This document shows, one piece after another, positions 7,645 to 16,745 of a stretch of DNA of 64,000 bases. A model generated the notes under the pieces. That model was given only the letters and a program-made list of their open reading frames with translations. It had not been told where the DNA came from and made no database searches. The stretch comes from Pandoraea norimbergensis (GTDB lineage Bacteria; Pseudomonadota; Gammaproteobacteria; Burkholderiales; Burkholderiaceae): NCBI RefSeq assembly GCF_001465545.3, contig NZ_CP013480.3:1922001-1986000 (forward strand). The letters are read 5' to 3'. The translations under genes and the position numbers were made by a program. Every line of letters starts with the position of its first letter. The first letter of the stretch is position 1.

Positions 7645-9048
7645 ATGGTCCAGCGCGTACTGGAATTCCTTGAAGCCGAACACGATGCGATTCTGTCGCG
7701 TCTGAAGACCTATCTGCGCATTCCCAGCGTGAGCCCCGATCCGGCGTTCGGCGTGCACATGGCGCATGCGCGGCAATACCTCGCCGCGCGTTTGAAAGAC
7801 ATCGGCCTCGCGAACATTCGTGAACTGGACGGCGGTGGTGAGCCGGCCGTTTATGGCGAATGGCTGGGCGCGCCGGGCAAGCCGACGGTGCTCATCTACG
7901 GGCACTACGACGTGCAACCCGAAGACCCCATCGAACTCTGGAAGAGTCCGCCGTTCGAGCCGACTGAGCGCGATGGTTGCTTGTTCGCGCGGGGCGCCTC
8001 CGATGTGAAAGGGCCAACAACCATCGCGCTGGAAGTTGTCGCAGCATTTCTGAGGGTCGCCGGTGGTTGCCCGGTCAACGTGAAGGTTTTTCTTGAGGGT
8101 GAGGAAGAGACCGGGAGTCCGACGCTCGCGGAAATCATCACGCGGCATCGCGAGTTGCTCAGTGTGGACGCTGTGCTGTCGGCCGACGGTGGCCGTGCGA
8201 GCGCGGTCGTCCCGACCATCAACACCGGTGCACGCGGCAACGGGCAGTTGGAGTTTCGTATTCAGACGGCGGTGAAAGACTTGCACTCGGGCCGCTATGG
8301 CGGCTGTGTGCGCAACGCATTGCATGAAATGGCGAAACTGGTGAGCTCGCTTCATGATATCGATGGCGCGGTCGCCGTCGACGGTTTTTACGCTGACGCG
8401 AAGGCGCTGACGCCGCTTCAGAAGTCCGACACGGCGGCATTTCCCTTCGATGCGTCAGCGTTCATTGGCGACGTGGCAGCGAGTCATCATGGCGAGCCCG
8501 GTTTCACGCTGCGTGAGCAGGTGACGCTGCGCCCTTCGCTCGATGTCAACGGGATGTGGGGCGGCTATTCGGGGCAGGGCGGCAAGACGATCATTCCGAG
8601 TGTCGCGACAGCAAAGCTCACCGTGCGGTTGGTCGAGGGGCAGCAGTCGAAGGATGTGCTCGCAAACGTTGTGCGGCACCTGCGTCGCCAATGCCCAGAG
8701 GGGGTGTCGCTCGAAATTCTTCATCAGCACAACGGTGCGCCTGCTTCGTCGTTGCCGTCATGGCATCCGCTGGTGCTGGCCACGCAAACGGTGCTGCGCA
8801 ACGAGACGGGCCGCGAGCCGATTCAGGTACGCCTTGGCGCGAGTGTGCCGGTCACGGCGATTTTCAAGGAGATGCTGGGCATCGAAACGCTCATGTTCGG
8901 CTACAACCTGCCCGACGAAGATGTCCACGCGCCGAATGAGTTTTTCCGCATCCGGTCCATCGGCGAAGGGCTTCGCGGTTGGTCGCTTCTGCTCGACGAA
9001 CTGGGCCGCTACGAGACCCCGGCCTTCCATGCCCAAGACGCACGATAA
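7645..9048 (+). CDS. M20-family metallodipeptidase
   Basis: This 467-residue zinc peptidase carries the M20 motifs in order: GHYDVQP at residues 86-92 (His87, Asp89), GASDVKG at 117-123 (bridging Asp120) and EGEEETGS at 151-158 (catalytic and metal Glu). A smaller lid domain should follow. The start at 7645 is preferred because GGAG lies 5 bases upstream; ATG at 7633 and a GTG at 7486 are in-frame alternatives, but the latter would put the AT-rich promoter inside the gene. The size fits long M20 dipeptidases/carboxypeptidases. It is followed by an MHS carrier 24 bases downstream and probably hydrolyses the imported dipeptide or N-acyl amino acid. Confidence 0.85.
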   Translation: MVQRVLEFLEAEHDAILSRLKTYLRIPSVSPDPAFGVHMAHARQYLAARLKDIGLANIRELDGGGEPAVYGEWLGAPGKPTVLIYGHYDVQPEDPIELWKSPPFEPTERDGCLFARGASDVKGPTTIALEVVAAFLRVAGGCPVNVKVFLEGEEETGSPTLAEIITRHRELLSVDAVLSADGGRASAVVPTINTGARGNGQLEFRIQTAVKDLHSGRYGGCVRNALHEMAKLVSSLHDIDGAVAVDGFYADAKALTPLQKSDTAAFPFDASAFIGDVAASHHGEPGFTLREQVTLRPSLDVNGMWGGYSGQGGKTIIPSVATAKLTVRLVEGQQSKDVLANVVRHLRRQCPEGVSLEILHQHNGAPASSLPSWHPLVLATQTVLRNETGREPIQVRLGASVPVTAIFKEMLGIETLMFGYNLPDEDVHAPNEFFRIRSIGEGLRGWSLLLDELGRYETPAFHAQDAR

Positions 9049-9072
9049 CGAGAATAACGTCAGGAGACGGAC

Positions 9073-10398
9073 ATGAGAGATTCGCTGAAGACTGCCGTGC
9101 CCCAGCCTGCGCGCGTTACGCGCACGCGGCTGCTGGTGGCGACGACGATCGGTAACGCGATGGAGTTTTTCGATTTCACGGTATTCGGATTCTTTTCGAT
9201 CGTGATTGGCCATCTGTTCTTTTCACCCCTTAGCGCGGACGGGCAACTGATGTCGGCCGTTGCGACGTTCGGCGTCGGCTTCGTGATGCGGCCTATCGGC
9301 GGCATCGTCATCGGGATTTATGCCGACCGGGCTGGCCGCCGCGCGGCGATGACGCTCACACTCTCGCTCATGGCGCTGGGCGTCTGCATGGCGGGGCTGG
9401 CACCGACCTATGCCGATATCGGTATCGCCGCGCCGGTCATCATGGTCGCGGCGCGTCTGATTCAAGGGTTCTCAGCGGGCGGCGAAGTCGGGCCCGCCAC
9501 GACGGTGATGCTCGAACATGCACCGAAAGGGGCGCGCGCCTTCTATACGAGTTGGCAGCTCGCGAGCCAAGGGATGGGGATCTGCGCCGGTGCCGCGATG
9601 GCGGCCGCCCTCTCGCACTTTCTCTCGCCCGAGGCGCTGTACTCGTGGGGATGGCGCGTGCCGTTCCTGCTGGGCGCATTGATTCTGCCGGCAGGCATCG
9701 TCATTCGACGTCAGTTGGGCGCGATGGAGCCGCAGCCGTCTGACGGCGAGTCCGTCCCCGATCATTCACCGCTGGGCGACCTGTTGCGCACGCAGCGACG
9801 CAATCTTGTCGCAGGCATCCTGTTGGTCATGGGCGGCGTGGTGACGGCGTACATGCTGATCTTTTTCTTGCCGACGTATGCCATCCGAGAACTGAAGCTC
9901 GACGAGTCGGCATCGTATGCCTGTGCGATGGCGTCGGGCTTGGTGCTTGCGGTCGTGTCGCCGATTGCGGGGAAGATTGCCGACGCCTACGGACGGATCA
10001 AACCGATCCTGATCTCGCGTCTGGTATTGGTCGGGATGTTGTACCCGGCCTACATGTGGCTGAGTAGCGAGCCGAGCGTCTTCCGTCTGTTCGTGATCAT
10101 CGTCGGGCTGAGCTTCGTGTACACCCTTCAGGGCGCGCCGTCGGTCACATTGATTCCGGAACTGTTTCCCCGATCGATGCGCGCCACAGCCACTGGGGCG
10201 GTGTACAGCTTTGGCGTCGCGATCTTCGGCGGGCTCACGCAACTGGTCGCGGTCTGGCTGATTCACGTCACTGGCGACCGGTCGTCGCCTGCGGTGGCCA
10301 CGACGCTTTGTCTGGTTCTCTCGACGTTCTCACTGCTCCTGATTCGGCGCGCTCCCGAGATTGAGGGGAGCGGCAAATTGGGCAGATATGCGGCTTGA
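9073..10398 (+). CDS. Metabolite:H+ symporter (MHS family MFS)
   Basis: The 441-residue carrier starts with the MHS hallmark TTIGNAMEFFDFTVFGFF and has the loop motif GIYADRAGRRAAM and the helix 4-5 segment RLIQGFSAGGEVGPATT. Family members such as ShiA, KgtP and ProP carry organic acids, shikimate or betaines by proton symport. GGAG at 9063-9066 is the ribosome binding site. It forms a two-gene unit with the M20 peptidase and lies opposite the LysR regulator. The substrate is unknown. Confidence 0.87.
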   Translation: MRDSLKTAVPQPARVTRTRLLVATTIGNAMEFFDFTVFGFFSIVIGHLFFSPLSADGQLMSAVATFGVGFVMRPIGGIVIGIYADRAGRRAAMTLTLSLMALGVCMAGLAPTYADIGIAAPVIMVAARLIQGFSAGGEVGPATTVMLEHAPKGARAFYTSWQLASQGMGICAGAAMAAALSHFLSPEALYSWGWRVPFLLGALILPAGIVIRRQLGAMEPQPSDGESVPDHSPLGDLLRTQRRNLVAGILLVMGGVVTAYMLIFFLPTYAIRELKLDESASYACAMASGLVLAVVSPIAGKIADAYGRIKPILISRLVLVGMLYPAYMWLSSEPSVFRLFVIIVGLSFVYTLQGAPSVTLIPELFPRSMRATATGAVYSFGVAIFGGLTQLVAVWLIHVTGDRSSPAVATTLCLVLSTFSLLLIRRAPEIEGSGKLGRYAA

Positions 10399-10403
10399 GT
10401 CAT

Positions 10404-10423
10404 GCAACGCCAACAGGCGTTGC
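10404..10423. terminator. Possible weak bidirectional terminator
   Basis: GCAACGCC and GGCGTTGC form a perfect 8-base stem with an AACA loop in the short gap between two convergent genes. There is no T tract on either side, so intrinsic termination is uncertain. Confidence 0.35.
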
Positions 10424-10463
10424 CGTCGGGCCAGCGCGCCGGGGCTTGGCGCCTGACTTCTCG

Positions 10464-11240
10464 TCAGTCGCCCGGCTGGCGAATCCAGTCGGCAATCAAG
10501 CGCACGGTCTGCGCCTCGAAGTTTGGGTAGCCATGCCAATGCTCAGCTTCACAGGGATCGCCTTTGGGCGAGGAGCCGCCATCGACAAGGATGAACTTCT
10601 TGGCGGGCGCGTTCTTTAGGCCGCCGACGATGGCTTCTGCCTGACTCGGTACACAGATCGGGCAGGCATCGAACTTGTGGTGAAGCACCAGCGTCGGCAC
10701 GTCGATCTTTTCGATGTCTTGTGCACCGATCGCACCGGCCTTGCGATTGGTGACGCTGGAGGTCAACACCAGTCCTGCGATATGCGCTTTCCCGAGGGCA
10801 ATCGCGGCAGCGGTGCCGGAGACTGTGCCGCGACTGGTTCCCACGAGCCATACCGGCTTACCGAACGTCTGAGTGGCATAGTCAACGACGTTGCTGATCT
10901 CTTTCACATGCTCGCTGCTGATGCGCTCCGGGAAATCGAGCGTTCGCAGGTCGCTGGCCCGGAACATCACCAGCACGTTGAAACGTTCGTCCGCAAACAA
11001 TTGCCGTGAGCGGACAAGGAAGTTCATGCTGCCCGGCTGACCGTTACTGATACGGCCAGTGCCCGAATCACCACCGGGTAGCAGGATGAGCGTGGCCGTA
11101 GCGTTGGGTTTCTCCATCGCATACACCGGCACGTAGGTGTTGGCTCTCCCGGCATCGATGTGCACGAAGCCATCGGCGGCTTGCGCAAAGACGGGCAGGA
11201 CGAGCGCGATGACAAAAAGGATGACGCGAGGTAGACGCAT
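10464..11240 (-). CDS. Secreted alpha/beta hydrolase
   Basis: This 258-residue protein begins with a clear signal peptide (hydrophobic core VILFVIALVLPVF, cleavage probably after AQA near residue 21). The nucleophile elbow GTSRG places the catalytic Ser at residue 136, and His-rich segments LHHKFDAC and EHWHGYP lie near the C-terminus. AAGGGGG before the ATG at 11240 fixes the start; the frame is open further upstream to 11423 without another good site. It lies downstream of aroM on the same strand, 74 bases away, and may be the last gene of that run. Its substrate cannot be told; periplasmic esterase or peptidase activity are both possible. Confidence 0.75.
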   Translation of the reverse strand: MRLPRVILFVIALVLPVFAQAADGFVHIDAGRANTYVPVYAMEKPNATATLILLPGGDSGTGRISNGQPGSMNFLVRSRQLFADERFNVLVMFRASDLRTLDFPERISSEHVKEISNVVDYATQTFGKPVWLVGTSRGTVSGTAAAIALGKAHIAGLVLTSSVTNRKAGAIGAQDIEKIDVPTLVLHHKFDACPICVPSQAEAIVGGLKNAPAKKFILVDGGSSPKGDPCEAEHWHGYPNFEAQTVRLIADWIRQPGD

Positions 11241-11314
11241 GATCGCCCCCTTGGCGGTGTGAATTCGATCGGATGATAACGGACGAATGTGACCCCGGGG
11301 GCGGCGGTAATCCC

Positions 11315-12010
11315 TTACACCAGCGTCGCGGTCAAACTGGCGACGAGCGTGTTCGACAACACAACGGGCAGGTTCGACGCCGTCTGCGCGATGTCGCGAT
11401 GACGTTCGACAAAACCCATGCAATCGAGCACGAGCATTTCGGCGCCTTGTTCGCGCAGGGTGCGTGCGGCACTGGCCAGCGCTTCATCGCCTGCGGCACC
11501 CGTCGCATACGGTGACGCGGCGGCGCAGATCGGCGGACGTTGCAGCGCTCCCCACTTGTGAAACTCGCTTTCAATCTGCCCGGCAAGCGGCACCACGATG
11601 CCGACCTGACGGCTACCGGCGAGCGCTGCGGCGGCCGGCGGTACGATGCGGTCCGGTTCGACCAGCCACGCGTGACGGCAAGCAAGGCCTTCGAATTCTC
11701 CCGTGCACAAGATCAGAATGACCGTGCAGCCCAGTGCCTCAAGCGCGTCGAGTTTCACCTGCAAAGCGCGCTGAATCGCGGGCTTGCCGAGTTCCACCGA
11801 GTCACCGCTGAGCAGGCGCGATATCAGAACGCCATTGCCGCCCTGCGGTGAAAAGGCCGCGTCGATGGCGTCACGGTCCAGCCCATCGAGCACGCCCATG
11901 TGGACTACCGGCACATCGGCCGGCAGATGCGCATCGAGAATCGGCGTGATGTCGGCGCGCGGTGCTTGGCCGATGGTCAGTGTCCCCAGTTTGTGCTGGC
12001 GCATGGGCAA
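11315..12010 (-). CDS. aroM: AroM-family protein
   Basis: This 231-residue protein shows the AroM beginning LGTLTIGQAPRADITPIL and two cysteines in strand-turn positions, LCTGEFEGL and LDCMGFVERH. These sit where the Asp/Glu racemase superfamily keeps its catalytic pair. The E. coli aroM gene was named for its place near aroL, but its function is not established, so the symbol is a family label. It follows DUF1177 after 4 bases and is clearly co-translated with it. Conserved neighbours OPT transporter and DUF1177 suggest work on an imported peptide or amino acid derivative rather than on shikimate. Confidence 0.82.
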   Translation of the reverse strand: MPMRQHKLGTLTIGQAPRADITPILDAHLPADVPVVHMGVLDGLDRDAIDAAFSPQGGNGVLISRLLSGDSVELGKPAIQRALQVKLDALEALGCTVILILCTGEFEGLACRHAWLVEPDRIVPPAAAALAGSRQVGIVVPLAGQIESEFHKWGALQRPPICAAASPYATGAAGDEALASAARTLREQGAEMLVLDCMGFVERHRDIAQTASNLPVVLSNTLVASLTATLV

Positions 12011-12014
12011 TGCC

Positions 12015-12956
12015 TCAGTGGGGTTGGCGTTTGGAGAGGTGAGCGAGCGAGCCGTACAGCGCGATCAGGCGGGCGTAGTCCTCGGTGTCGTAGAACTGGC
12101 ACGTGCCCCGGCCGAACTCTTTGGCGACTTCCACGGCGAACTTCACCGCGAGTGCGATATCGGCTTCGTGGCTGGCGCCTGTGCCGCAGCCGGGGACGAT
12201 GCTCTGCGTGGTGATCGCCACGCCCACCACCGGTGCACGTGTGGCGATCGACGGCTGCATGATGCTGTTCAGGTGATAGACGCCGTTACCGTAAGGTGTG
12301 ATGTCCTGCGTGGTCACCGGGAACGTGACGGCGGGTTGGCCGCTCGTCATTTCCATGATCCGCAGCAGGTCTTCCGAGACGCGCAGGATGTAGCCCTCTT
12401 TGACCGTCGGCGAGATCGCATAGCCCTTGTGATTGATGATGCGGTTGCCCTTGGTGGTGTCGAGGGAGAGCACGGCGTCCATCTCGTCCCACACTTCGTG
12501 GGCGTTCACATCTTCGGTGTCGATCGGGGAGTCCATGAAGTCGACGGGCTCATGCGGACGCGTCGGCGCATCGGGGCAGATATGCGTCGTGATGAAGACG
12601 TCTCCGGCAAGGGCGTCGCCTTGTGTTCGCATATGGGCGAGCTTCAGCGCGGCGGCGACGGCCGCGATGGCGCCGTCGGCGTCTGACACCAGACCTATCC
12701 GTGAGGGGCGGGCGCCGATGCCCCCCAGACGGCCAACGATGCCCAGACTCGGGGCCGCACCACCGGCTCGCTTGCCGACGTCGCCGGGGATGCAGATCTT
12801 GACGAAATCGGTGGCCCCTTTCTTGCCCTCGATTTTCAGGACCTCGACGGTGACACCGTGCGCGGCATAGGGCGCGAGCAGGTCGACCACGGTCTGGCCC
12901 GAGGCATGGGCGCTGTCGAAGGCTTCGAAGACTTGGAGAGTTTGGCTAAAGCTCAT
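12015..12956 (-). CDS. DUF1177-family protein
   Basis: This 313-residue protein belongs to the uncharacterised DUF1177 family by its whole-length character. It has no signal peptide or membrane segments. Conserved-looking motifs include GLVSDADGAIA, THICPDAPTRPHEP, DTTKGNRIINHKGYA and PGCGTGASHEADIALA. The Asp/His/Glu-rich strand ends are reminiscent of metal-dependent hydrolases of the M20/M42 kind, but that is only a resemblance. It lies between the OPT transporter (47 bases upstream) and aroM (4 bases downstream). It is probably a cytoplasmic enzyme acting on what the transporter brings in. Confidence 0.75.
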   Translation of the reverse strand: MSFSQTLQVFEAFDSAHASGQTVVDLLAPYAAHGVTVEVLKIEGKKGATDFVKICIPGDVGKRAGGAAPSLGIVGRLGGIGARPSRIGLVSDADGAIAAVAAALKLAHMRTQGDALAGDVFITTHICPDAPTRPHEPVDFMDSPIDTEDVNAHEVWDEMDAVLSLDTTKGNRIINHKGYAISPTVKEGYILRVSEDLLRIMEMTSGQPAVTFPVTTQDITPYGNGVYHLNSIMQPSIATRAPVVGVAITTQSIVPGCGTGASHEADIALAVKFAVEVAKEFGRGTCQFYDTEDYARLIALYGSLAHLSKRQPH

Positions 12957-13002
12957 GATGACGATTCAGGTTCCAGAAAAAGATGGCAAGATCCGCGCGG
13001 CT

Positions 13003-14649
13003 TCAATGCGTGCGCGAGCGGATCAACGAACTGCCGAAACTGAAGATGGCGTCGCCCGCGATGATGCCGGCGGCAAAGACTTCCATGGTGTTGCGCACGC
13101 GCTCGCCGGCGGTGCGCTCGATTGCGAAGCGCAGGGCAATCCCGATGAGCACAGCCCAGCCCGCGGCCGGGTTGGCGATGAGCAGCCCCGTGGAGAACAG
13201 CACACCGAGCTGGCGCTTCGGGCCGCCGATGAACTGCAAGGCGGCGCCCGCAATGGCCCAGAGCATCAGGGAATGCAGGACGCCCGGTGCAACACCGGCT
13301 TTGATGGTCGACACATAGACCGCTGCCACAGGCGGCACCTGCCCGTTGGCGAAGAAGCTCGAATGCGCGAAATACACCACCGGAATCGCGATGACGAAGG
13401 CGAGCATCGCGGCCATGAGTTGCTGTCGGCGCCCCGCAAGTTCGAAGGCAGGGTTGCTGCCGTGACCGCGCAGGATGAACCCCGCGCGCAAGTCGTAGCC
13501 CATGTCGGCGAAGGCGGGGCCGGTGGCGGCTGAAAAGCCGCACAGCACTACGAGCGCCGCGGGCGGGAATCCGATCAACATGCCGATCAAGAGCGTGATG
13601 AGCGCGACCGCGAAGGCCGGGAACCAGCCCGAGTGCATCGCGGCAATCCCGACGATCAATTCATGCACGAACGCGGCGAAAGCGGCATACACGATGAACA
13701 GGATCAGCATGCCCGGCGACATGTCGGCATACAGGCCCGCACCGAATGCCACAAGCGTCGCCAAGCCGATGTAGGCCACGCCACCGAAACGTAATGACCG
13801 GCGAATACTCGGTGCACCCGCAGCAGCGGGCGTGTGCACGTCTGTCGCAACATCGGCGGCGCTACGGGCCGGCCGGTCGCGCCAGACCATTCGCACGATC
13901 TGGAGCAATGCGACGATACCGGCGCCAATCATCATGCCGTGCGGAATGTAGGCCTTCTCGACAGCGAAACCGAACAGCGGCATTGAATAACCACGCAGCA
14001 GAAAGCCGAAACCGAGCATGGTCAGCGCCCAGATATTGCCGATGAACGCGGTGCCGAATGCCGACATCGGAATGCCGAACCACGAGCCGAGCATGCCGAT
14101 GCCGAGACCGGCACCGAGCACGCGCGCCTGATGCCCGCCAACGTCGCCTGCCTTGATGGCTTCAGCCGCAGCCACACCCTGCGGCCATGTGCCAGTCGCG
14201 GGGAAAATCTTGGTGTCGAACATGCGATAGAGCATGTAGCCATCGAGCAGCATCGCCAGCGAGACGCCGATGAACATCGGCATCACCAGGTCGGCACGGC
14301 CCATCAGGAACGGAATGCCGATGGGGAGCAACAGGCTGTTGGCGGCGCCGAACGTGGCAGCCGAGATGGCGCTTTGCGCGAGGTTCTGCACGTGAATCGA
14401 ACGATATTGCGCAAAGGCTCGCAACGGCACGCGTGCACAAATCATCGCGACCAGCGCGCCGATGATCGCGGTGTTGGGCGTGACGCCCAGCTTGACCAGA
14501 AGTTCGATGCCGATGATCGCGCCGAACACGCTCAGGGCGCTTAACAGCAGCAGGTTTGCCGGTGAGAAAGTCGACGGATGTTGCGGCGGCGGAGCCTCGG
14601 TGCTCGTGGCATCGGGAGGCGTCGGAAGGGCAGAGGACGACGTATTCAT
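13003..14649 (-). CDS. OPT/YSL-family oligopeptide-type transporter
   Basis: The 548-residue integral membrane protein has about 13-15 hydrophobic segments and OPT-like features, including GVAAAEAIKAGD in the first half and repeated Gly-rich helices. OPT carriers import small peptides or metal chelates with protons. The ATG at 14649 begins a soluble Pro/Thr-rich leader of about 30 residues before the first helix; the upstream in-frame ATG at 14715 would overlap the regulator gene. It lies 34 bases after iclR and upstream of DUF1177 and aroM on the same strand. I am confident of a multi-pass carrier and fairly confident of the family. Confidence 0.72.
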   Translation of the reverse strand: MNTSSSALPTPPDATSTEAPPPQHPSTFSPANLLLLSALSVFGAIIGIELLVKLGVTPNTAIIGALVAMICARVPLRAFAQYRSIHVQNLAQSAISAATFGAANSLLLPIGIPFLMGRADLVMPMFIGVSLAMLLDGYMLYRMFDTKIFPATGTWPQGVAAAEAIKAGDVGGHQARVLGAGLGIGMLGSWFGIPMSAFGTAFIGNIWALTMLGFGFLLRGYSMPLFGFAVEKAYIPHGMMIGAGIVALLQIVRMVWRDRPARSAADVATDVHTPAAAGAPSIRRSLRFGGVAYIGLATLVAFGAGLYADMSPGMLILFIVYAAFAAFVHELIVGIAAMHSGWFPAFAVALITLLIGMLIGFPPAALVVLCGFSAATGPAFADMGYDLRAGFILRGHGSNPAFELAGRRQQLMAAMLAFVIAIPVVYFAHSSFFANGQVPPVAAVYVSTIKAGVAPGVLHSLMLWAIAGAALQFIGGPKRQLGVLFSTGLLIANPAAGWAVLIGIALRFAIERTAGERVRNTMEVFAAGIIAGDAIFSFGSSLIRSRTH

Positions 14650-14683
14650 GATGAGAGATCGACAGGTCGTACGAGTGAGCGAA

Positions 14684-15460
14684 CTAACGGGGCGAGGTCC
14701 AGAACGGATCGCCAACGGAGCGACCGATCAGCTCTGCGTGGGAGGCCACGCGCTGCGCAATCGCCTGAATTTCCGCCGCGGGGAGCATCGCGGAGGGAAA
14801 CGTCATACAGAACGACAAGCACTCGCCGCTGTTGGGATCGGCAACCGCGCATCCCACTGAGCAGACACCGGAAAGGGCTTCGTTCTCTGCCACCGCATAG
14901 CGAAGATCGCGAACGGTTTGAAGTTTTTTCAAAAGGGCATCGAGGGTCGCGGGGCCGCCAATGGGTTGCCCGTTTTCGCGCAAGGTCGGCAAGCCGTCTG
15001 GGAAACGGGTGCCGATCTGCTCATCGGTTTCGCGCGCGAGAAGCGAGCGGCCGGTGGAGGTCGCCCACGATGCCAAACGATGGCCCGGATTGGTCATGGC
15101 GCGCAGGGCCTGCGAGCCGGGACGCACACGCAGCACGACGACGTCGTCACCGTCGAGCACCGAGACATAGCCCGTGTGGCCATATTCCTGACCCAGTTCG
15201 TCGAGCGCTTGGGCGCACATCTCGATCAACGGGGTTGATGCGCGCACGAGGTGTGAGAGTTCGAGCAACAGCAAAGACGGGCGATAGGCCAGCGTCGTCG
15301 GGTTTCGGACCAGCAGCCCTTCTTCGGCCATCTGCTTGAGCACGCGCGAGGCGGTGCTCTTGGGCATGTCGAGTCGCTCGACCAGATCGGTCATCGTCAC
15401 TTCGGCTTGTCGCGCTGCCATCAGGCGCAGCACCGCCGTTGCGGTTTCCAAGATGCTCAT
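14684..15460 (-). CDS. IclR-family transcriptional regulator
   Basis: This 258-residue protein has an N-terminal winged helix (MTDLVERLDMPKSTASRVLK, about residues 22-41) and the IclR effector domain. The start at 15460 is preferred over in-frame ATGs at 15478 and upstream, because the palindrome at 15471-15489 would otherwise lie within the coding sequence. It is the first gene of a leftward run with the OPT transporter, DUF1177 and aroM. Autoregulation through the palindrome would then control the whole operon in response to an imported or processed metabolite. Confidence 0.87.
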   Translation of the reverse strand: MSILETATAVLRLMAARQAEVTMTDLVERLDMPKSTASRVLKQMAEEGLLVRNPTTLAYRPSLLLLELSHLVRASTPLIEMCAQALDELGQEYGHTGYVSVLDGDDVVVLRVRPGSQALRAMTNPGHRLASWATSTGRSLLARETDEQIGTRFPDGLPTLRENGQPIGGPATLDALLKKLQTVRDLRYAVAENEALSGVCSVGCAVADPNSGECLSFCMTFPSAMLPAAEIQAIAQRVASHAELIGRSVGDPFWTSPR

Positions 15461-15470
15461 GTGCGTTATA

Positions 15471-15489
15471 GGTTCCATAAAATGGAACC
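15471..15489. promoter_or_regulatory. Candidate IclR operator, GGTTCCAT-AAA-ATGGAACC
   Basis: A perfect 8-base inverted repeat with a 3-base centre lies 11 bases upstream of the chosen iclR start. A third half site, GTTCCAT, follows at 15492-15498. IclR-type regulators bind TGGAAnnTTCC-like palindromes, and the spacing suits autoregulation of iclR and its operon. The site also lies in the gap shared with the divergent RpiR-type gene. Confidence 0.65.
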
Positions 15490-15636
15490 GAGTTCCATGT
15501 AATGAGATCCAGTCTATGCCGCAAAATTGAGCGTCAAAATGAAATCGATCTAGTTGTTTACCCTCGAATGGCGAATTCGCGCCGATTCGCGCGACAATAG
15601 CCGACCCTAAACTGCCCGCCGCAACCACCCTCGCTT

Positions 15637-16500
15637 ATGGCACCTCACGTGAAGAAGTCTTTCGTCGGCAGGATTCGAGAACAGCTGGATCAGCTCTCGC
15701 CATCGGAGCGGCGTCTGGCGGAGTTCGCACTGGATTTGCCGGGGGATCTGGCGGGGTACACGGCGTCGGAGCTTGCGACGCTGGCGCAGGTGTCCAACGC
15801 TACCGTTACGCGTTTTGTGCGACGTCTGGGCTACGCGTCGTTTGACGATGCGCGCAAGCACGTCCGCTCGGAACAACGCGCGGGCTCGCCGCTGGCGATG
15901 GCGGCGACGACACCGGTGACCGAAGCCGTCGCCGACGATCTCGTCGGGGCGCAACGTCAGCAAAGCCTTGCCAACATCGACGCGACCTATCGGCGCCTCT
16001 CGTCCAACGAAATCGCGCAGATTGCTGCGGCCATTCTCGCGGCCCGCAAAGTCTGGGTCGTGGGCTTCCGGTCGAGCCATCCGCTCGCGATGTATTTCCG
16101 CTGGCAACTGCTGCAAATCGTGCCGAGCGCGCAAGTGATTCCGGGTGCAGGGGAGACGTTGGGCGAGCACCTCGCGGGCATCGGTGCGGATGACGTTGTG
16201 ATCGTTTTCGCGCTGCGCCGCCGTATCCGTCAGATGCCGGCCATCGTTGCGCAACTCGCCAAGGCGTGCCCGAATCTCGTCTACATCACCGAGCGAGCCG
16301 AGCGTAACGCAGCGGCAAAGACGCCCGCGAAGTGGTCGCTGCAATGCGATGTGCAAGGGCCGGGCGTGCTCGACAATCACACGGCGGTGATCGGTTTGTG
16401 CCACCTGATCGTGACGCAAGTGATGACGCTGGCGGGCAATCCGGGGCGTCGTCATCTTGGTCTGGTGGAAGCCTTCCACGACGCGCTGGACGAAATCTAA
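15637..16500 (+). CDS. RpiR/MurR-family regulator (HTH plus SIS domain)
   Basis: This 287-residue protein has an N-terminal RpiR helix-turn-helix (SELATLAQVSNATVTRFVRR, about residues 44-63) and a C-terminal SIS domain that normally senses phosphosugars or related ligands. No good ribosome binding site precedes the ATG, so a short or leaderless transcript is possible; a CGACAATAG element lies about 45 bases upstream. It is divergent from iclR and 245 bases before an MFS carrier and a racemase-fold gene. An AT-rich palindrome at 16633-16648 lies between them, so it probably controls those genes. Confidence 0.87.
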   Translation: MAPHVKKSFVGRIREQLDQLSPSERRLAEFALDLPGDLAGYTASELATLAQVSNATVTRFVRRLGYASFDDARKHVRSEQRAGSPLAMAATTPVTEAVADDLVGAQRQQSLANIDATYRRLSSNEIAQIAAAILAARKVWVVGFRSSHPLAMYFRWQLLQIVPSAQVIPGAGETLGEHLAGIGADDVVIVFALRRRIRQMPAIVAQLAKACPNLVYITERAERNAAAKTPAKWSLQCDVQGPGVLDNHTAVIGLCHLIVTQVMTLAGNPGRRHLGLVEAFHDALDEI

Positions 16501-16632
16501 GTCCGCCTTCTGCACGGGGACGCTGCGCGCCGTAGCGCCCCGGGCATCAAGCTTTTCCTAACTTTTCCCTGATCGAACTCTGCGATTGGCGTCTCTCGCC
16601 AAGGGCTTCGCACGTCCGGTGAAACCCTGATA

Positions 16633-16648
16633 TGAAAAATAATTTTCA
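16633..16648. promoter_or_regulatory. Candidate RpiR operator, TGAAAAATAATTTTCA
   Basis: A 16-base near-palindrome (7 of 8 base pairs) lies in an AT-rich patch about 100 bases upstream of the MFS carrier. A related half site, CTGAAAAAATATT, follows at 16661. RpiR-family proteins often bind GAAA-spacer-TTTC palindromes. The neighbourhood suggests local control by the preceding RpiR protein; binding is inferred. Confidence 0.45.
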
Positions 16649-16745
16649 AAAACAAATAATCTGAAAAAATATTAACCGAACAAGGTTCATCAGAGGGCGA
16701 GGCAATCGGTCGCAAGGCGCCAATTGAGGCGCAGGGAGTTTTACG

